Of a stretch of DNA of 64,000 nucleotides, positions 26,969 to 35,557 are shown one piece after another (within the stretch, counting starts at the first letter, position 1; each line of letters begins with the position of its first letter). The notes under the pieces are model-generated. The model had not been told where the DNA came from and did not search any database. It worked only from the letters and a program-made list of their open reading frames with translations. This DNA is from Staphylococcus roterodami (GTDB taxonomy: Bacteria > Bacillota > Bacilli > Staphylococcales > Staphylococcaceae). The translations under genes and the position numbers were made by a program. The stretch spans positions 620,001 through 684,000 of the forward strand of contig CP092781.1 in the NCBI GenBank assembly GCA_022493055.1, written 5' to 3'.

Positions 26969-27604
26969 ATGTTAGGAACTGATGAATTATATAAAATTTT
27001 ATATGAACATCTTGGACCACAATTTTGGTGGCCTGCAGATAATGACATTGAAATGATGTTAGGTGCAATCTTAGTTCAAAATACAAGATGGCGAAATGCT
27101 GAAATAGCATTGAAACAAATTAAAGAACAAACACAATTCAATCCAAATCATATATTAGAACTGCCTATAGAAACGTTACAATCATTGATACGTTCAAGTG
27201 GCTTTTATAAAAGTAAATCACTGACGATTAAAACATTATTAACATGGTTGGCACGACATGATTTTAATTATCAAGAAATTAACGAGCGGTATAAAGGTAA
27301 ATTAAGAAGTGAATTATTATCTTTGAAAGGTATTGGAAGCGAAACAGCAGATGTTTTACTTGTCTATATATTCGGACGTATTGAATTTATTCCAGATAGC
27401 TATACAAGAAAAATATATGATAAGTTAGGGTATGAAAACACTAAAAGTTATGATCAATTTAAAAAAGTAGTCACATTACCAAGTCATTTTACAAATCAAG
27501 ATGCTAATGAGTTTCATGCTCTGTTAGATGTATTTGGTAAACAATACTTTAGAGATAAAGATATAAAGAATTACGATTTTTTAGAAGCTTATTTTAAAAG
27601 TTAA
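26969..27604 (+). CDS. HhH-GPD DNA glycosylase, MagIII-like
   Basis: A 211-residue base-excision repair protein of the endonuclease III superfamily. WWPADNDIEMMLGAILVQNT near residue 22 resembles the start of 3-methyladenine glycosylases of the MagIII type. The helix-hairpin-helix LKGIGSETADVLLVYIF lies near 115, and the aspartate of IPDSYTRKI near 140 is the expected catalytic one. The lysine of true endonuclease III (GxGxKTA) is a glutamate here, and the C-terminal iron-sulfur cysteines are absent, so it should be a glycosylase without lyase activity (inference). Ribosome binding site GGAGG. Hairpin-repeat arrays lie on both sides. Confidence 0.82.
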   Translation: MLGTDELYKILYEHLGPQFWWPADNDIEMMLGAILVQNTRWRNAEIALKQIKEQTQFNPNHILELPIETLQSLIRSSGFYKSKSLTIKTLLTWLARHDFNYQEINERYKGKLRSELLSLKGIGSETADVLLVYIFGRIEFIPDSYTRKIYDKLGYENTKSYDQFKKVVTLPSHFTNQDANEFHALLDVFGKQYFRDKDIKNYDFLEAYFKS

Positions 27605-27710
27605 ACGCTGTAAAGTTAGCTAGATAAGTTTATATGAAATAAAAAAATAATTTACTATTTTCTTTTAGTAAGTGGACTTATATAATAAATAGAAGTGTAT
27701 AAAGAAAAAA

Positions 27711-27918
27711 TAGTTGTTTGCTAACGCACCAACTGCATAAAAGCCTCTAATCGCTGAAACTCAAGGGTTAAAGAGGAACGCAGTTGCTTGCTAAGGCACC
27801 AACTGCATAAAAGCCCCTAATTAATAAATTAAGGATTAAAGAGGATTACAGTTGCTTGCTAAGGCAACAACTGCATAAATCCCTCTAATCGCTAAAGCGA
27901 AAAGAGGGATTAAAAGGG
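27711..27918. repeat. second array of three hairpin repeats
   Basis: Units start near 27711, 27780 and 27849. They have the same design as the array before the glycosylase gene (AGTTGCTTGCTAAGGCACCAACT-type head, GCATAA, CCCCTAAT or CTCTAATC, A-rich tail AAAGAGGA) but other loop sequences. The last unit forms CCCTCTAATCGC ... GAGGG and leads into the ribosome binding site of the next gene. The part 27605-27710 is AT-rich without a feature I can name. Confidence 0.8.
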
Positions 27919-27930
27919 AGATGTGATAGT

Positions 27931-28815
27931 GTGAAGAAATCGTTAATTGCTTTTATATTAATATTTGTACTTGTTTTGAGTGCTTGTGGTAATAATGATG
28001 ACAAACATGAAAGTGATAAGAAGGAAGCGTCTAAAACGCCTTATCATAGAATTGTGTCGTTAATGCCTAGTAATACAGAAATTTTATATGAATTAGGGTT
28101 GGGTAAATACATAGTAGGTGTTTCTACTGTTGATGATTATCCGAAAGATGTTAAAAATGGTAAAAAACAATTCGATGCCTTGAATCTAAATAAAGAAGAA
28201 CTTTTAAAGGCAAAGCCAGATTTAATTCTTGCGCATGAGTCGCAAAAGGCAACGGCTAATAAAGTGTTGTCATCATTAGAGAAACAAGGTATTAAGGTTG
28301 TTTATGTAATAGATGCACAATCGATTAATGAAACATATGATACGTTTAAACAAATTGGTAAATTAACTAACCGTGACAAACAGGCTGAACAACTTGTCGA
28401 GGAAACTAAGGATAATATTGATAAAGTCATAGCCTCGATTCCAGCACATCATAAAAAATCTAAAGTATTTATTGAAGTATCATCAAAACCTGAAATATAT
28501 ACAGCAGGGCAGCATACATTCTTCAATGATATGTTAGAAAAGTTAGAAGCTCAAAATATTTATAATGATATAGATGGTTGGCAGCCTGTTACGAAAGAAA
28601 GCATTATAAAAAAGAATCCGGATATTTTAATTTCTACTGAAGCTAAAACAAGATCAGATTATATGAATATCATCAAAAAAAGAGGCGGGTTTAATAAAAT
28701 TAATGCCGTTAAAAATACACGTATTGAAGTTGTAAATGGCGATGAAGTTTCAAGACCCGGTCCACGCATTGATGAAGGTTTAAAAGAATTAAGAGATGCA
28801 ATCTATAGAAAATAA
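27931..28815 (+). CDS. metal-chelate ABC transporter substrate-binding lipoprotein
   Basis: A 294-residue class III binding protein (BtuF/FhuD/FecB fold). A signal peptide with lipobox LVLSACGNN puts Cys19 as the lipidation site, so it is anchored on the outer face of the membrane. The N-terminal lobe begins HRIVSLMPSNTEILYELGLG and a long backbone helix joins the lobes. Ligands of this fold are siderophores, haem or cobalamin; which one cannot be read here. A matching permease follows after a terminator, but no ATPase is next to it. GTG start after AAAAGGGAG. Confidence 0.88.
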   Translation: MKKSLIAFILIFVLVLSACGNNDDKHESDKKEASKTPYHRIVSLMPSNTEILYELGLGKYIVGVSTVDDYPKDVKNGKKQFDALNLNKEELLKAKPDLILAHESQKATANKVLSSLEKQGIKVVYVIDAQSINETYDTFKQIGKLTNRDKQAEQLVEETKDNIDKVIASIPAHHKKSKVFIEVSSKPEIYTAGQHTFFNDMLEKLEAQNIYNDIDGWQPVTKESIIKKNPDILISTEAKTRSDYMNIIKKRGGFNKINAVKNTRIEVVNGDEVSRPGPRIDEGLKELRDAIYRK

Positions 28816-28827
28816 AACATAATTAAG

Positions 28828-28877
28828 AATCCCTTATAGCTACATAAAATCATTTGTGTAGAGTTATAAGGGATTTT
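28828..28877 (+). terminator. terminator between binding protein and permease genes
   Basis: AATCCCTTATA pairs with TATAAGGGATT, with TTTT following. It suggests that the two transport genes are separate transcripts, at least in part. Confidence 0.75.
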
Positions 28878-28914
28878 AAAATATATTTTCACGATACATA
28901 GAAACGTTTGTGAG

Positions 28915-28926
28915 TGATTGCTATAA
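28915..28926 (+). promoter_or_regulatory. extended -10 promoter of the permease gene
   Basis: GATTGCTATAATG holds a TATAAT with an upstream TG (TGCTATAAT), about 40 bases before the permease start. No clear -35. Confidence 0.45.
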
Positions 28927-28961
28927 TGTATGTAATTATCTATTAAAGAAAAGAGTATATT

Positions 28962-29912
28962 ATGACATTTTATAAAACTATATTAAGTTGGATTGTTATA
29001 TTAATAGTAACATCTGCCATATATTTGTTTTGGCAATTAGGCAGTATCAATGACCCATTTAATCAATCCATATTAATGAATGTGAGAGTGCCAAGGCTTA
29101 TCGAGGCATTGTTAACAGGTATGATATTAACTGTTTCAGGATTAATCTTTCAAACAGTATTAAATAATGCATTAGCTGATAGTTTTACGTTAGGTTTAGC
29201 AAGTGGTGCAACATTTGGTTCAGGATTGGCATTATTTCTAGGATTAACTACATTGTGGATTCCCATATTTTCAGTAGTATTTAGCTTAATTACATTATTA
29301 ATCGTCCTTTTAATAACTTCAATATTAAGCCGTGGGTATCCAGTTAGAATACTAATTTTATGTGGTTTAATGATTGGTGCTTTATTTAATTCTTTACTAT
29401 ATTTTCTAATTTTATTAAAACCACGACAATTAAACACGATTGCCAATTATTTATTTGGTGGTTTTGGTGATGCTGAATATTCAAATGTATCAGTGATTAC
29501 ATTTGTATTTATAGTAGGACTATGTGGCATTATTTTAATACTCAATCAGCTTAAATTACTTCAATTAGGAGAGTTGAAAAGCCAATCATTAGGTTTAAAT
29601 GTACAAATTATAACATTCATAGCGTTATGTTTAGCTTCAATGATGACCGCAATCAATGTTGCTTATGTTGGTATTATTGGGTTTATAGGTATGATTATTC
29701 CACAGTTGATTAAAAAATGGCAATGGCGACAAACTTTAGGACGACAGTTAACGTTGAATAGTATCATTGGTGGACAAACTATGGTTATAGCTGATTTTAT
29801 AGGAAGTCATTTATTATCACCGATACAAATTCCTGCAAGTATTATTATTGCACTAATAGGTATACCAGTTTTATTTTACATGTTAATATCTCAGTCGAAA
29901 CAGTTACACTAG
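28962..29912 (+). CDS. FecCD-type ABC transporter permease
   Basis: A 316-residue integral membrane protein of the BtuC/FecCD family with about nine to ten hydrophobic helices. Family landmarks are the N-terminal NVRVPRLIEALLTGMILTVSG, LALGSGATFG-like LASGATFGSGLALFLGL near residue 82 and GFIGMIIPQLIKKW near 245 (the loop that contacts the ATPase). With the lipoprotein encoded before it this makes two thirds of a metal-chelate importer; the ATPase must be encoded elsewhere, for example a shared one like FhuC (inference). Confidence 0.88.
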   Translation: MTFYKTILSWIVILIVTSAIYLFWQLGSINDPFNQSILMNVRVPRLIEALLTGMILTVSGLIFQTVLNNALADSFTLGLASGATFGSGLALFLGLTTLWIPIFSVVFSLITLLIVLLITSILSRGYPVRILILCGLMIGALFNSLLYFLILLKPRQLNTIANYLFGGFGDAEYSNVSVITFVFIVGLCGIILILNQLKLLQLGELKSQSLGLNVQIITFIALCLASMMTAINVAYVGIIGFIGMIIPQLIKKWQWRQTLGRQLTLNSIIGGQTMVIADFIGSHLLSPIQIPASIIIALIGIPVLFYMLISQSKQLH

Positions 29913-29966
29913 TACAGTACATTTGCTAAAATAGGATTAACTATAAACATAAAGAGGGCATAAGCG

Positions 29967-30686
29967 ATGGATTTGAATCAAATTAAAGCAGTGGTATTTG
30001 ATTTAGAAGGTACTTTGTTGGATAGGGTTAAGTCTAGAGAGAAATTTATCGAAGAACAATACGAAAGATTTCATGATTATTTAATCCATGTTCAACTTGC
30101 AGATTTTAAAAAAGCATTTATAGAGCTTGATGACGATGAAGATAATGATAAACCTGATTTATATAAAGAAATCATTAAACGATTCCATGTAGATAGATTA
30201 ACTTGGAAAGACCTCTTTAGCGATTTTGAAATGCACTTTTATCGTTATGTATTTCCTTATTACGATACATTATATACATTAGAAAAGTTGTCTCAAGAAG
30301 GCTATCAAATTGGTGTTATAGCTAATGGTAAATCAAAAATTAAGCAATTCCGTTTACATTCATTAGGTCTAATGCATGTGATTAATTATTTATCAACTTC
30401 AGAAACAGTAGGGTTTCGTAAACCACATCCTAAAATATTTGAAGATATGATTAATCAACTCGACGTTCCACCTGAAGACATTATGTATGTGGGTGATGAT
30501 GCATTGAATGATGTAGCGCCAGCAAGAGCGATGGGGATGATCAGTGTTTGGTATAAGCAAGAAGATGCAGAGATTGAACCCCTCGAAGAAGAAGTGGATT
30601 TCACAATAACGACAGTTGAACAATTATTAACTATTTTACCTATAAAAAATGACAATAAAGGAGATAATTATGGATCTATTTACTAG
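29967..30686 (+). CDS. HAD-superfamily hydrolase
   Basis: A 239-residue subfamily IA haloacid-dehalogenase-like protein. Motif I is FDLEGTLLD at residue 11: the first Asp (nucleophile) is present, but the second, acid-base Asp is Glu. Motif II is VIANGKSK near 118, motif III the Lys of GFRKPHPKIF near 150, and motif IV GDDALNDVAPARAMG near 175. The cap domain lies between about 25 and 90. It is probably a small-molecule phosphatase; substrate unknown. Its end overlaps the next gene by 17 bases, so the two form an operon. Confidence 0.87.
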   Translation: MDLNQIKAVVFDLEGTLLDRVKSREKFIEEQYERFHDYLIHVQLADFKKAFIELDDDEDNDKPDLYKEIIKRFHVDRLTWKDLFSDFEMHFYRYVFPYYDTLYTLEKLSQEGYQIGVIANGKSKIKQFRLHSLGLMHVINYLSTSETVGFRKPHPKIFEDMINQLDVPPEDIMYVGDDALNDVAPARAMGMISVWYKQEDAEIEPLEEEVDFTITTVEQLLTILPIKNDNKGDNYGSIY

Positions 30687-31470
30687 AAAAGATGGAACAT
30701 CATTACATTATAGTACGTTAGGCGAAGGTTATCCTATCGTGTTGATTCATACCGTGCTTGATAACTACTCGGTATTTAATAAATTAGCTGCAGAGCTTGC
30801 AAAATCATTTCAAGTTGTATTAATAGATTTAAGAGGGCACGGTTATTCAGATAAACCACGACACATTGATATACATGATTTTGCAGATGATATAGTAGCA
30901 TTACTTAAATATTTATATATAGAAGAGGTATCATTGATTTGTCATGAAATGGCTGGCTTTATTGGAGCAGATATGTCAGTTCGATACCCACAGCATACCT
31001 CGTCACTTGTTTTAGTAAATCCAACTTCAATAGAAGGGGAATTACCTGAAGAACGTTTATTTAGAAAATATGCACATATTATTCGTAATTGGGATCCTGA
31101 AAAACAAGATAAATTTTTAAATAAGCGTAAGTATTATCGTCCTCGCAAAATGAACCGATTTCTTAAACATGTTGAAGATACAAATGAAATTTCAACTAAA
31201 GAAGAAATACAAGCTGTTAAAGATGTATTTAAAAGACAGGGTATTTCCAAAGTCTATAACGATGTTGAAGTTCCTACAATGATAATAGCAGGTGAATTTG
31301 GTGAAAGAACAACAAGGCTTGAAGCTAAAGAAGTGGCTGATTTAATACAAAATGTGGACTTTAAAGTATATCAAGAATCAAGTGCATTCCCATTTGTGGA
31401 AGAACAAGAAAAATTTGTTGAGGATGCAACAATGTTTATTAATGAACATCATGAAAATAAACATGTTTAA
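30670..31470 (+). CDS. alpha/beta-hydrolase fold protein with lost catalytic residues
   Basis: A 266-residue alpha/beta-hydrolase fold protein. The fold is clear (VLIHTVLDNYSVF, then IDLRGHGYSDKP, then the strand-helix turn VSLICHEMAGFIGADMS). The nucleophile elbow normally reads GxSxG; here it is CHEMA, with Glu at the Ser position. The C-terminal GH...P of the catalytic histidine is replaced by SSAFPFVEE. It may be a pseudoenzyme or have another role. The start at 30670 follows AAAGGAGATA; an upstream in-frame start at 30649 lies inside the HAD gene without a site. Confidence 0.82.
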   Translation: MDLFTRKDGTSLHYSTLGEGYPIVLIHTVLDNYSVFNKLAAELAKSFQVVLIDLRGHGYSDKPRHIDIHDFADDIVALLKYLYIEEVSLICHEMAGFIGADMSVRYPQHTSSLVLVNPTSIEGELPEERLFRKYAHIIRNWDPEKQDKFLNKRKYYRPRKMNRFLKHVEDTNEISTKEEIQAVKDVFKRQGISKVYNDVEVPTMIIAGEFGERTTRLEAKEVADLIQNVDFKVYQESSAFPFVEEQEKFVEDATMFINEHHENKHV

Positions 31471-31605
31471 TTTTTAGCAATAAGTGAAATATAAAAGTAG
31501 TAATTATTATTTGTAATATAATTGTAATATGACTGTTGTTTTAGAAATGATTGTTGTATAATGGTTGTGAGCACAAGACGATATAAATAAAAGGAGAGAG
31601 TGCTT

Positions 31606-32112
31606 ATGAAAAAGCTACTAACGGCAAGTATAATTGCATGTTCTGTTGTATTGGGAGTAGGCTTAGTAAATACTAACGCTGAAGCAGCAAGTGGCAACTC
31701 TATTGATACTGTTAAACAATTAACTAAGGGTGACCAGTCATTAGAAAAAGTGAAAATTGGCGAATCTATTAAAGATGTTTTAACTAAGTACAAAAATCCA
31801 ATGTACTCTTACAATGAAAATGGAACTGAACATTATTATGAGTTCCACACTAACAAAGGTATGTTATTAGTAACTACTGATGGTAAGAAAAATGACGGTA
31901 AAGTCATACGCGTATCAATGATGTATAACGATGCAAATGGTCCAACATATCAAGATGTTAAAAATTATGTTGGCAAAGCAGTAACACATACTGAATATAG
32001 TAAAGTTACAGGTAATTTTGGCTATATTGAAAAAGGAAAAACGACTTATCAATTTGCATCAGCACCAAAAGATAAAAACATAAAATTATATCGTATTGAT
32101 TTAGAAAAATAA
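31606..32112 (+). CDS. small secreted protein of unknown function
   Basis: A 168-residue protein with a signal peptide (MKKLLTASIIACSVVLGVGL, cleavage likely after AEA near residue 27) and no anchor, so it should be released. The mature part is hydrophilic and Lys/Tyr-rich, and IKDVLTKYKNPMYSYNENGT looks like a SmpA/BLIP-type repeat start (weak). I know no function; an orthologue is common in S. aureus. The ribosome binding site AAGGAGAGAG supports ATG 31606. It is monocistronic with a strong terminator. Confidence 0.85.
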   Translation: MKKLLTASIIACSVVLGVGLVNTNAEAASGNSIDTVKQLTKGDQSLEKVKIGESIKDVLTKYKNPMYSYNENGTEHYYEFHTNKGMLLVTTDGKKNDGKVIRVSMMYNDANGPTYQDVKNYVGKAVTHTEYSKVTGNFGYIEKGKTTYQFASAPKDKNIKLYRIDLEK

Positions 32113-32133
32113 CTAATTAAATAAACCGTGCTT

Positions 32134-32174
32134 AACCGACAAGTTAAATCGCAATGCTTGTCGGTTATTTTTTT
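32134..32174 (+). terminator. terminator of the secreted protein gene
   Basis: AACCGACAAG pairs with CTTGTCGGTT, followed by ATTTTTTTAC. Confidence 0.85.
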
Positions 32175-32279
32175 ACATGTCATAATACTACAGTGAATGT
32201 TAAATTTTTGTGTTTTACGAAGGGGATATTCGAAGTATAGAATAAATAAAGATGTTTCATTTTAAAGGAGTATTACCAA

Positions 32280-32996
32280 ATGCGCACTAATGATAAAATT
32301 TTACTAGATAATATAGAAGATTACTTTAATCATAAAGGTTTATCACCACATTTGATTGATGATATTAAAGAAAAAGTAAATACAGATATTAAAAATTCTG
32401 AAGAGCAAGATCAAGATTATATAGAATATAAAGGTAAATCGCCAGCTCAAATAATATTAATGATTCAAAGAAATCTATTTGCATTACAGTTGAATCCAGT
32501 TATATTCTTTATCCTTAATTTTATTCTTATTGCATATTTATATGATAAGCAATACGTGCAATTTCAAGCAATTACAGGTATGAGTTTATTTTATTGTTTA
32601 GTTATTTTTCCGATGACAATAGTTGTTTGTTTAAGGATATCGAAAAAGAATTATTTGAGAAGTAATAAACTAGAAATGATTATGGGAACGATAATCGCTA
32701 TTATTTCATTATTTCTGATTGTACTACAAGCGTTTAATGTTACTTGGGGAATAATACCAATTACTAATTATGGCCATCAATTTTTCTTTTTTGTTGGTAT
32801 TATTTTAGTTATTGCTGGTATTTTTTATAAACACCTTGAATTTTCAGGAATTGGATTACTTTTCTGTCAAAAAACGATTGATGCAATGATTCATAATCCA
32901 CAAACTGCACAAGTATTTTCACTCATAATATGGGTATTACTAGTTATTCTAGTTATTTATTTTACAATTCGTTTATCTTCACGTACAAGAGTATAA
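32280..32996 (+). CDS. DUF1129-like membrane protein
   Basis: A 238-residue protein. The first ~70 residues are soluble and helical (FNHKGLSPHLIDDIKEKVNT then EYKGKSPAQIILMIQRNL), followed by six or so hydrophobic helices from about 72 to 230. The layout is that of the DUF1129/YxeC-like group found beside regulators in Firmicutes; the assignment is by layout, not by a firm motif. Function unknown. AAAGGAGTATTACCAA precedes the ATG; a terminator follows. Confidence 0.72.
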   Translation: MRTNDKILLDNIEDYFNHKGLSPHLIDDIKEKVNTDIKNSEEQDQDYIEYKGKSPAQIILMIQRNLFALQLNPVIFFILNFILIAYLYDKQYVQFQAITGMSLFYCLVIFPMTIVVCLRISKKNYLRSNKLEMIMGTIIAIISLFLIVLQAFNVTWGIIPITNYGHQFFFFVGIILVIAGIFYKHLEFSGIGLLFCQKTIDAMIHNPQTAQVFSLIIWVLLVILVIYFTIRLSSRTRV

Positions 32997-33005
32997 ATAT
33001 TTATT

Positions 33006-33052
33006 AACTATTCGTCTGATTTAATGTATAAATTTAGATGAATAGTTTTTTT
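33006..33052 (+). terminator. terminator after the membrane protein gene
   Basis: AACTATTC pairs with GAATAGTT, followed by a T-run. Confidence 0.75.
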
Positions 33053-33164
33053 AATAGTGGAGTAGTATTTAGAAATTTATAAATAATTTAAAAAAATTGT
33101 TTATAAAATGAAAGCGTATTTAGAAAGCAGGTTGGGTATATAGTTTATTGAGGGAGGTGTCACA

Positions 33165-33953
33165 ATGAATAAAGTCACTATTAATCCTCAAATCCAATTA
33201 ACTTATCAAATGAAGGGTAAAGGGGAACCAATTATTTTGTTACACGGCTTAGATGGTAATTTAGCTGGATTTGAAGATTTACAGCATCAACTTGCAACAT
33301 CATTTAAAGTTATTAGTTATGATTTAAGAGGTCACGGTAAGTCTTCTAAAAGTGAATCATACGAATTAAACGATCACGTTGAGGATTTGAAAATTTTAAT
33401 GGAGAAATTAAATATTCATGAGGCACACATACTTGGACATGATTTAGGTGGTGTCGTTGCTAAGCTGTTTACAGATAAATATGCCTATCGTGTCAAATCA
33501 TTAACCACCATAGCTGCAAAAAAAGATGATTTGATTCACAGTTTTACACAGTTATTAATTAAATATCAAGATGAAATAGCTGGATTTAATAAATCAGAAG
33601 CTTATATTTTATTGTTTTCAAAGCTGTTTAAAAATCAAGAAAATACGATGAAATGGTATCAAAAGCAAAAACTATATAGTACTAAGTCTGAAGATGATAG
33701 TGCGGCGGCAATTCGTTCATTAATTTTACACAAAGATGAACCAATATATATGAAAAAGCGCACGTGTGTACCAACTTTATTAATTAATGGTGAACATGAT
33801 CCATTAATTCAAGATAAATTACATTTTAAATTAGAAGCGCACTTTTTAAATGTAACTAAAAAAATCTTTGATCATTCTGGTCACGCACCACATATTGAAG
33901 AGCCTAAAGCATTTTTAGAATACTATTTGAATTTTATTAAAGACATATCGTGA
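33165..33953 (+). CDS. alpha/beta-hydrolase with aspartate nucleophile motif
   Basis: A 262-residue cytoplasmic alpha/beta-hydrolase. The oxyanion-hole region is ILLHGLDGNLAGF near residue 25, followed by YDLRGHGKSSKS. The nucleophile elbow is LGHDLGGVVAKL near 92, with Asp in place of Ser, as in epoxide hydrolases and haloalkane dehalogenases. The acid residue lies in INGEHDPLI and the catalytic His in DHSGHAPHIEEP near 240, so a complete Asp-type triad is visible. Activity is inferred from the motif. A good AGGGAGGTG site precedes the ATG; a terminator follows. Confidence 0.85.
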   Translation: MNKVTINPQIQLTYQMKGKGEPIILLHGLDGNLAGFEDLQHQLATSFKVISYDLRGHGKSSKSESYELNDHVEDLKILMEKLNIHEAHILGHDLGGVVAKLFTDKYAYRVKSLTTIAAKKDDLIHSFTQLLIKYQDEIAGFNKSEAYILLFSKLFKNQENTMKWYQKQKLYSTKSEDDSAAAIRSLILHKDEPIYMKKRTCVPTLLINGEHDPLIQDKLHFKLEAHFLNVTKKIFDHSGHAPHIEEPKAFLEYYLNFIKDIS

Positions 33954-33962
33954 TATGTGACA

Positions 33963-34009
33963 TGTATCCCATAAGTTAGATTTTTATCTAATTTATGGGG
34001 TATATTTTT
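33963..34009 (+). terminator. terminator of the Asp-type hydrolase gene
   Basis: ATCCCATAAGTTAGAT pairs with ATCTAATTTATGGGGTAT, with ATTTTTATG behind. Confidence 0.8.
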
Positions 34010-34177
34010 ATGTGGTAAAAATTTTCGTTGATTAAGAGTAAAAAGAGAATTTTGTGTGAATTTCATTTAATTTATCCAAAATGTATTCATAAAATGTGAA
34101 TGTGATATTTTTGATTAAATTATAAGATTACAAGCAATCCATACTAACATCTTGTCACTCAAAGATAAAAAAGGGCA

Positions 34178-34220
34178 TAAAAAAAGGAAGTTTAATAGAA
34201 TGTATCATCTATCAAACTTC
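34178..34220 (-). terminator. terminator of sarA
   Basis: On the minus strand GAAGTTTGATAGAT pairs with TCTATTAAACTTC, followed by CTTTTTTT. Confidence 0.8.
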
Positions 34221-34241
34221 ACCAAATTGCGCTAAACAAAA

Positions 34242-34616
34242 TTACAATTCAATTTCGTTATTTGCTTCAGTGATTCGTTTATTTACTCGAGTTAATAATG
34301 ACTCGATTTTTTTACGTTGTTGTGCATTAACAAGAATTAAAACAGTTCTTTCGTCATGCTCATTACGTTTTTTATCGAAGTAGTCTTCTTGTGATAAAAT
34401 TTTAACTGCTTTAACAACTTGTGGTTGTTTGTAGTTTAAGTGGTTAATAATATCTTTAAGATAGTATTCTTTTTCTTTGTTTTCACTGATATATGTCAAT
34501 ACAGCGAATTCTTCAAAGCTAATTGAAAATTCCTTTTTAATTAAACTTTTTAATTTGTCAGCATAAGTTACCATTGATAATAACTCAAAGCAATCATTAA
34601 TTTTTGTAATTGCCAT
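34242..34616 (-). CDS. sarA: global virulence regulator SarA
   Basis: A 124-residue winged-helix protein that binds DNA as a dimer and controls agr, toxins, adhesins and biofilm in S. aureus. The sequence is nearly identical to the S. aureus protein I know ([40 protein letters not shown], wing with [13 protein letters not shown]). The single Cys9 is present. One position near residue 108 (Thr in LLTRVNKR) seems to differ from the usual Ser. Ribosome binding site GGGAGG. It is monocistronic and driven from a ~900-bp promoter region. Confidence 0.97.
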   Translation of the reverse strand: MAITKINDCFELLSMVTYADKLKSLIKKEFSISFEEFAVLTYISENKEKEYYLKDIINHLNYKQPQVVKAVKILSQEDYFDKKRNEHDERTVLILVNAQQRKKIESLLTRVNKRITEANNEIEL

Positions 34617-34763
34617 GTTTAAAACCTCCCTATTTGATGCATCTTGCTCGATACATTTGCCCGATATATTGATATCTAATCTTTATTTATTATAGATATG
34701 TTAGTCATAATTTTACATTAAATAAGTTTTATTAAATATATTTAATGCTCTATTATTTAGTTA

Positions 34764-34792
34764 ATTATAACTAATTAAAAATGAGAAGTAAA
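34764..34792 (-). promoter_or_regulatory. sarA P1 promoter
   Basis: On the minus strand TTTACT, 17 bases, TATAAT. The start would fall about 140 bases upstream of the sarA ATG, which agrees with the proximal promoter P1 as I remember it. Confidence 0.7.
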
Positions 34793-35495
34793 CAAAAAAG
34801 TGTTTATAAAACAAATTATTCATTAGACACATTGATTGTATTTTTGAGGTAGCAATTTGAACAGTCAAAAATATCACCATTTTTTAAAATTTGCCTTAAT
34901 TTAATAAGCTTGAAAAGGTTATTTTTTTAATGAAACGATTTAGCGCAATTAAATGTTCCAATACTCAATGTGAATCTAAGTAATCTCTTGTTATAGAATC
35001 TTTCTTTTAAGTTAACTTCTTCTACTATTTATACCCATTTTTCAAACTTTTATCACAAAAAAAGAAAATTTATTATAATTTTTTTAATTTAGTAATTACC
35101 ATAGTAGTTCAATTTAAATGAAAACCCCTTAATTTTCATCAAAAAATCAAACTATAGCACGTTAAAGTGACTGATTGGTAATCCGATTGATAGTTAGTAA
35201 TCAATAGTAGAAAGTACGATAATTGTAAATGTTAAGAACATCTTTAATTTATAATTTCGACTCAATGAATTATAAAATGTTGCATATTTTGACTTATTTT
35301 TAATTAATTGAATAACCAACTATGAAATATTAGCACGAATAACATAAATTTTGCTATTAATATGGTTCACATTATTGCAAAATAACATAAATTTAGGACT
35401 AAAGAATGAGTTGTCATTTAAATCTACAAATTAATATAAGTTGTTGCAGATCATTTGATTTAGAATCATAGCTTATTCAAACATTTTTTGAGCAC
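34793..35495 (-). promoter_or_regulatory. upstream control region of sarA
   Basis: About 700 bp of AT-rich sequence without a real gene. It contains P3 and should contain the distal promoter P2 near 35330, which I could not place with certainty. Many A/T runs fit the known binding of SarA-family proteins. Confidence 0.6.
35010..35060 (-). promoter_or_regulatory. sarA P3 promoter (SigB type)
   Basis: On the minus strand GGGTAT, preceded by TGTGATAAAAGTTTGAAAAA, lies about 410 bases before sarA. GGGTAT is the -10 consensus of SigB, and the position agrees with the published P3 promoter as I recall it; the -35 part is a poor match. Confidence 0.6.
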
Positions 35496-35548
35496 AAAAA
35501 AATAGCTTATCATTTTTAGAAAAAATTACAAGTTAAAATGATAAGCTA
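35496..35548 (-). terminator. terminator of the DUF606 gene
   Basis: On the minus strand TAGCTTATCATTTT pairs with AAAATGATAAGCTA, followed by a run of seven Ts. Confidence 0.85.
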
Positions 35549-35557
35549 GATTAAATT

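Noticed and set aside
26617..27918. Possible CRISPR arrays
   Set aside because: The units are ~67 bp, the sequences between hairpin heads are themselves repeated rather than unique, and no cas gene is near.
34617..35495. Small open frames in the sarA upstream region
   Set aside because: All are very short and AT-biased without ribosome binding sites I trust; the region is better explained as the multi-promoter control region.
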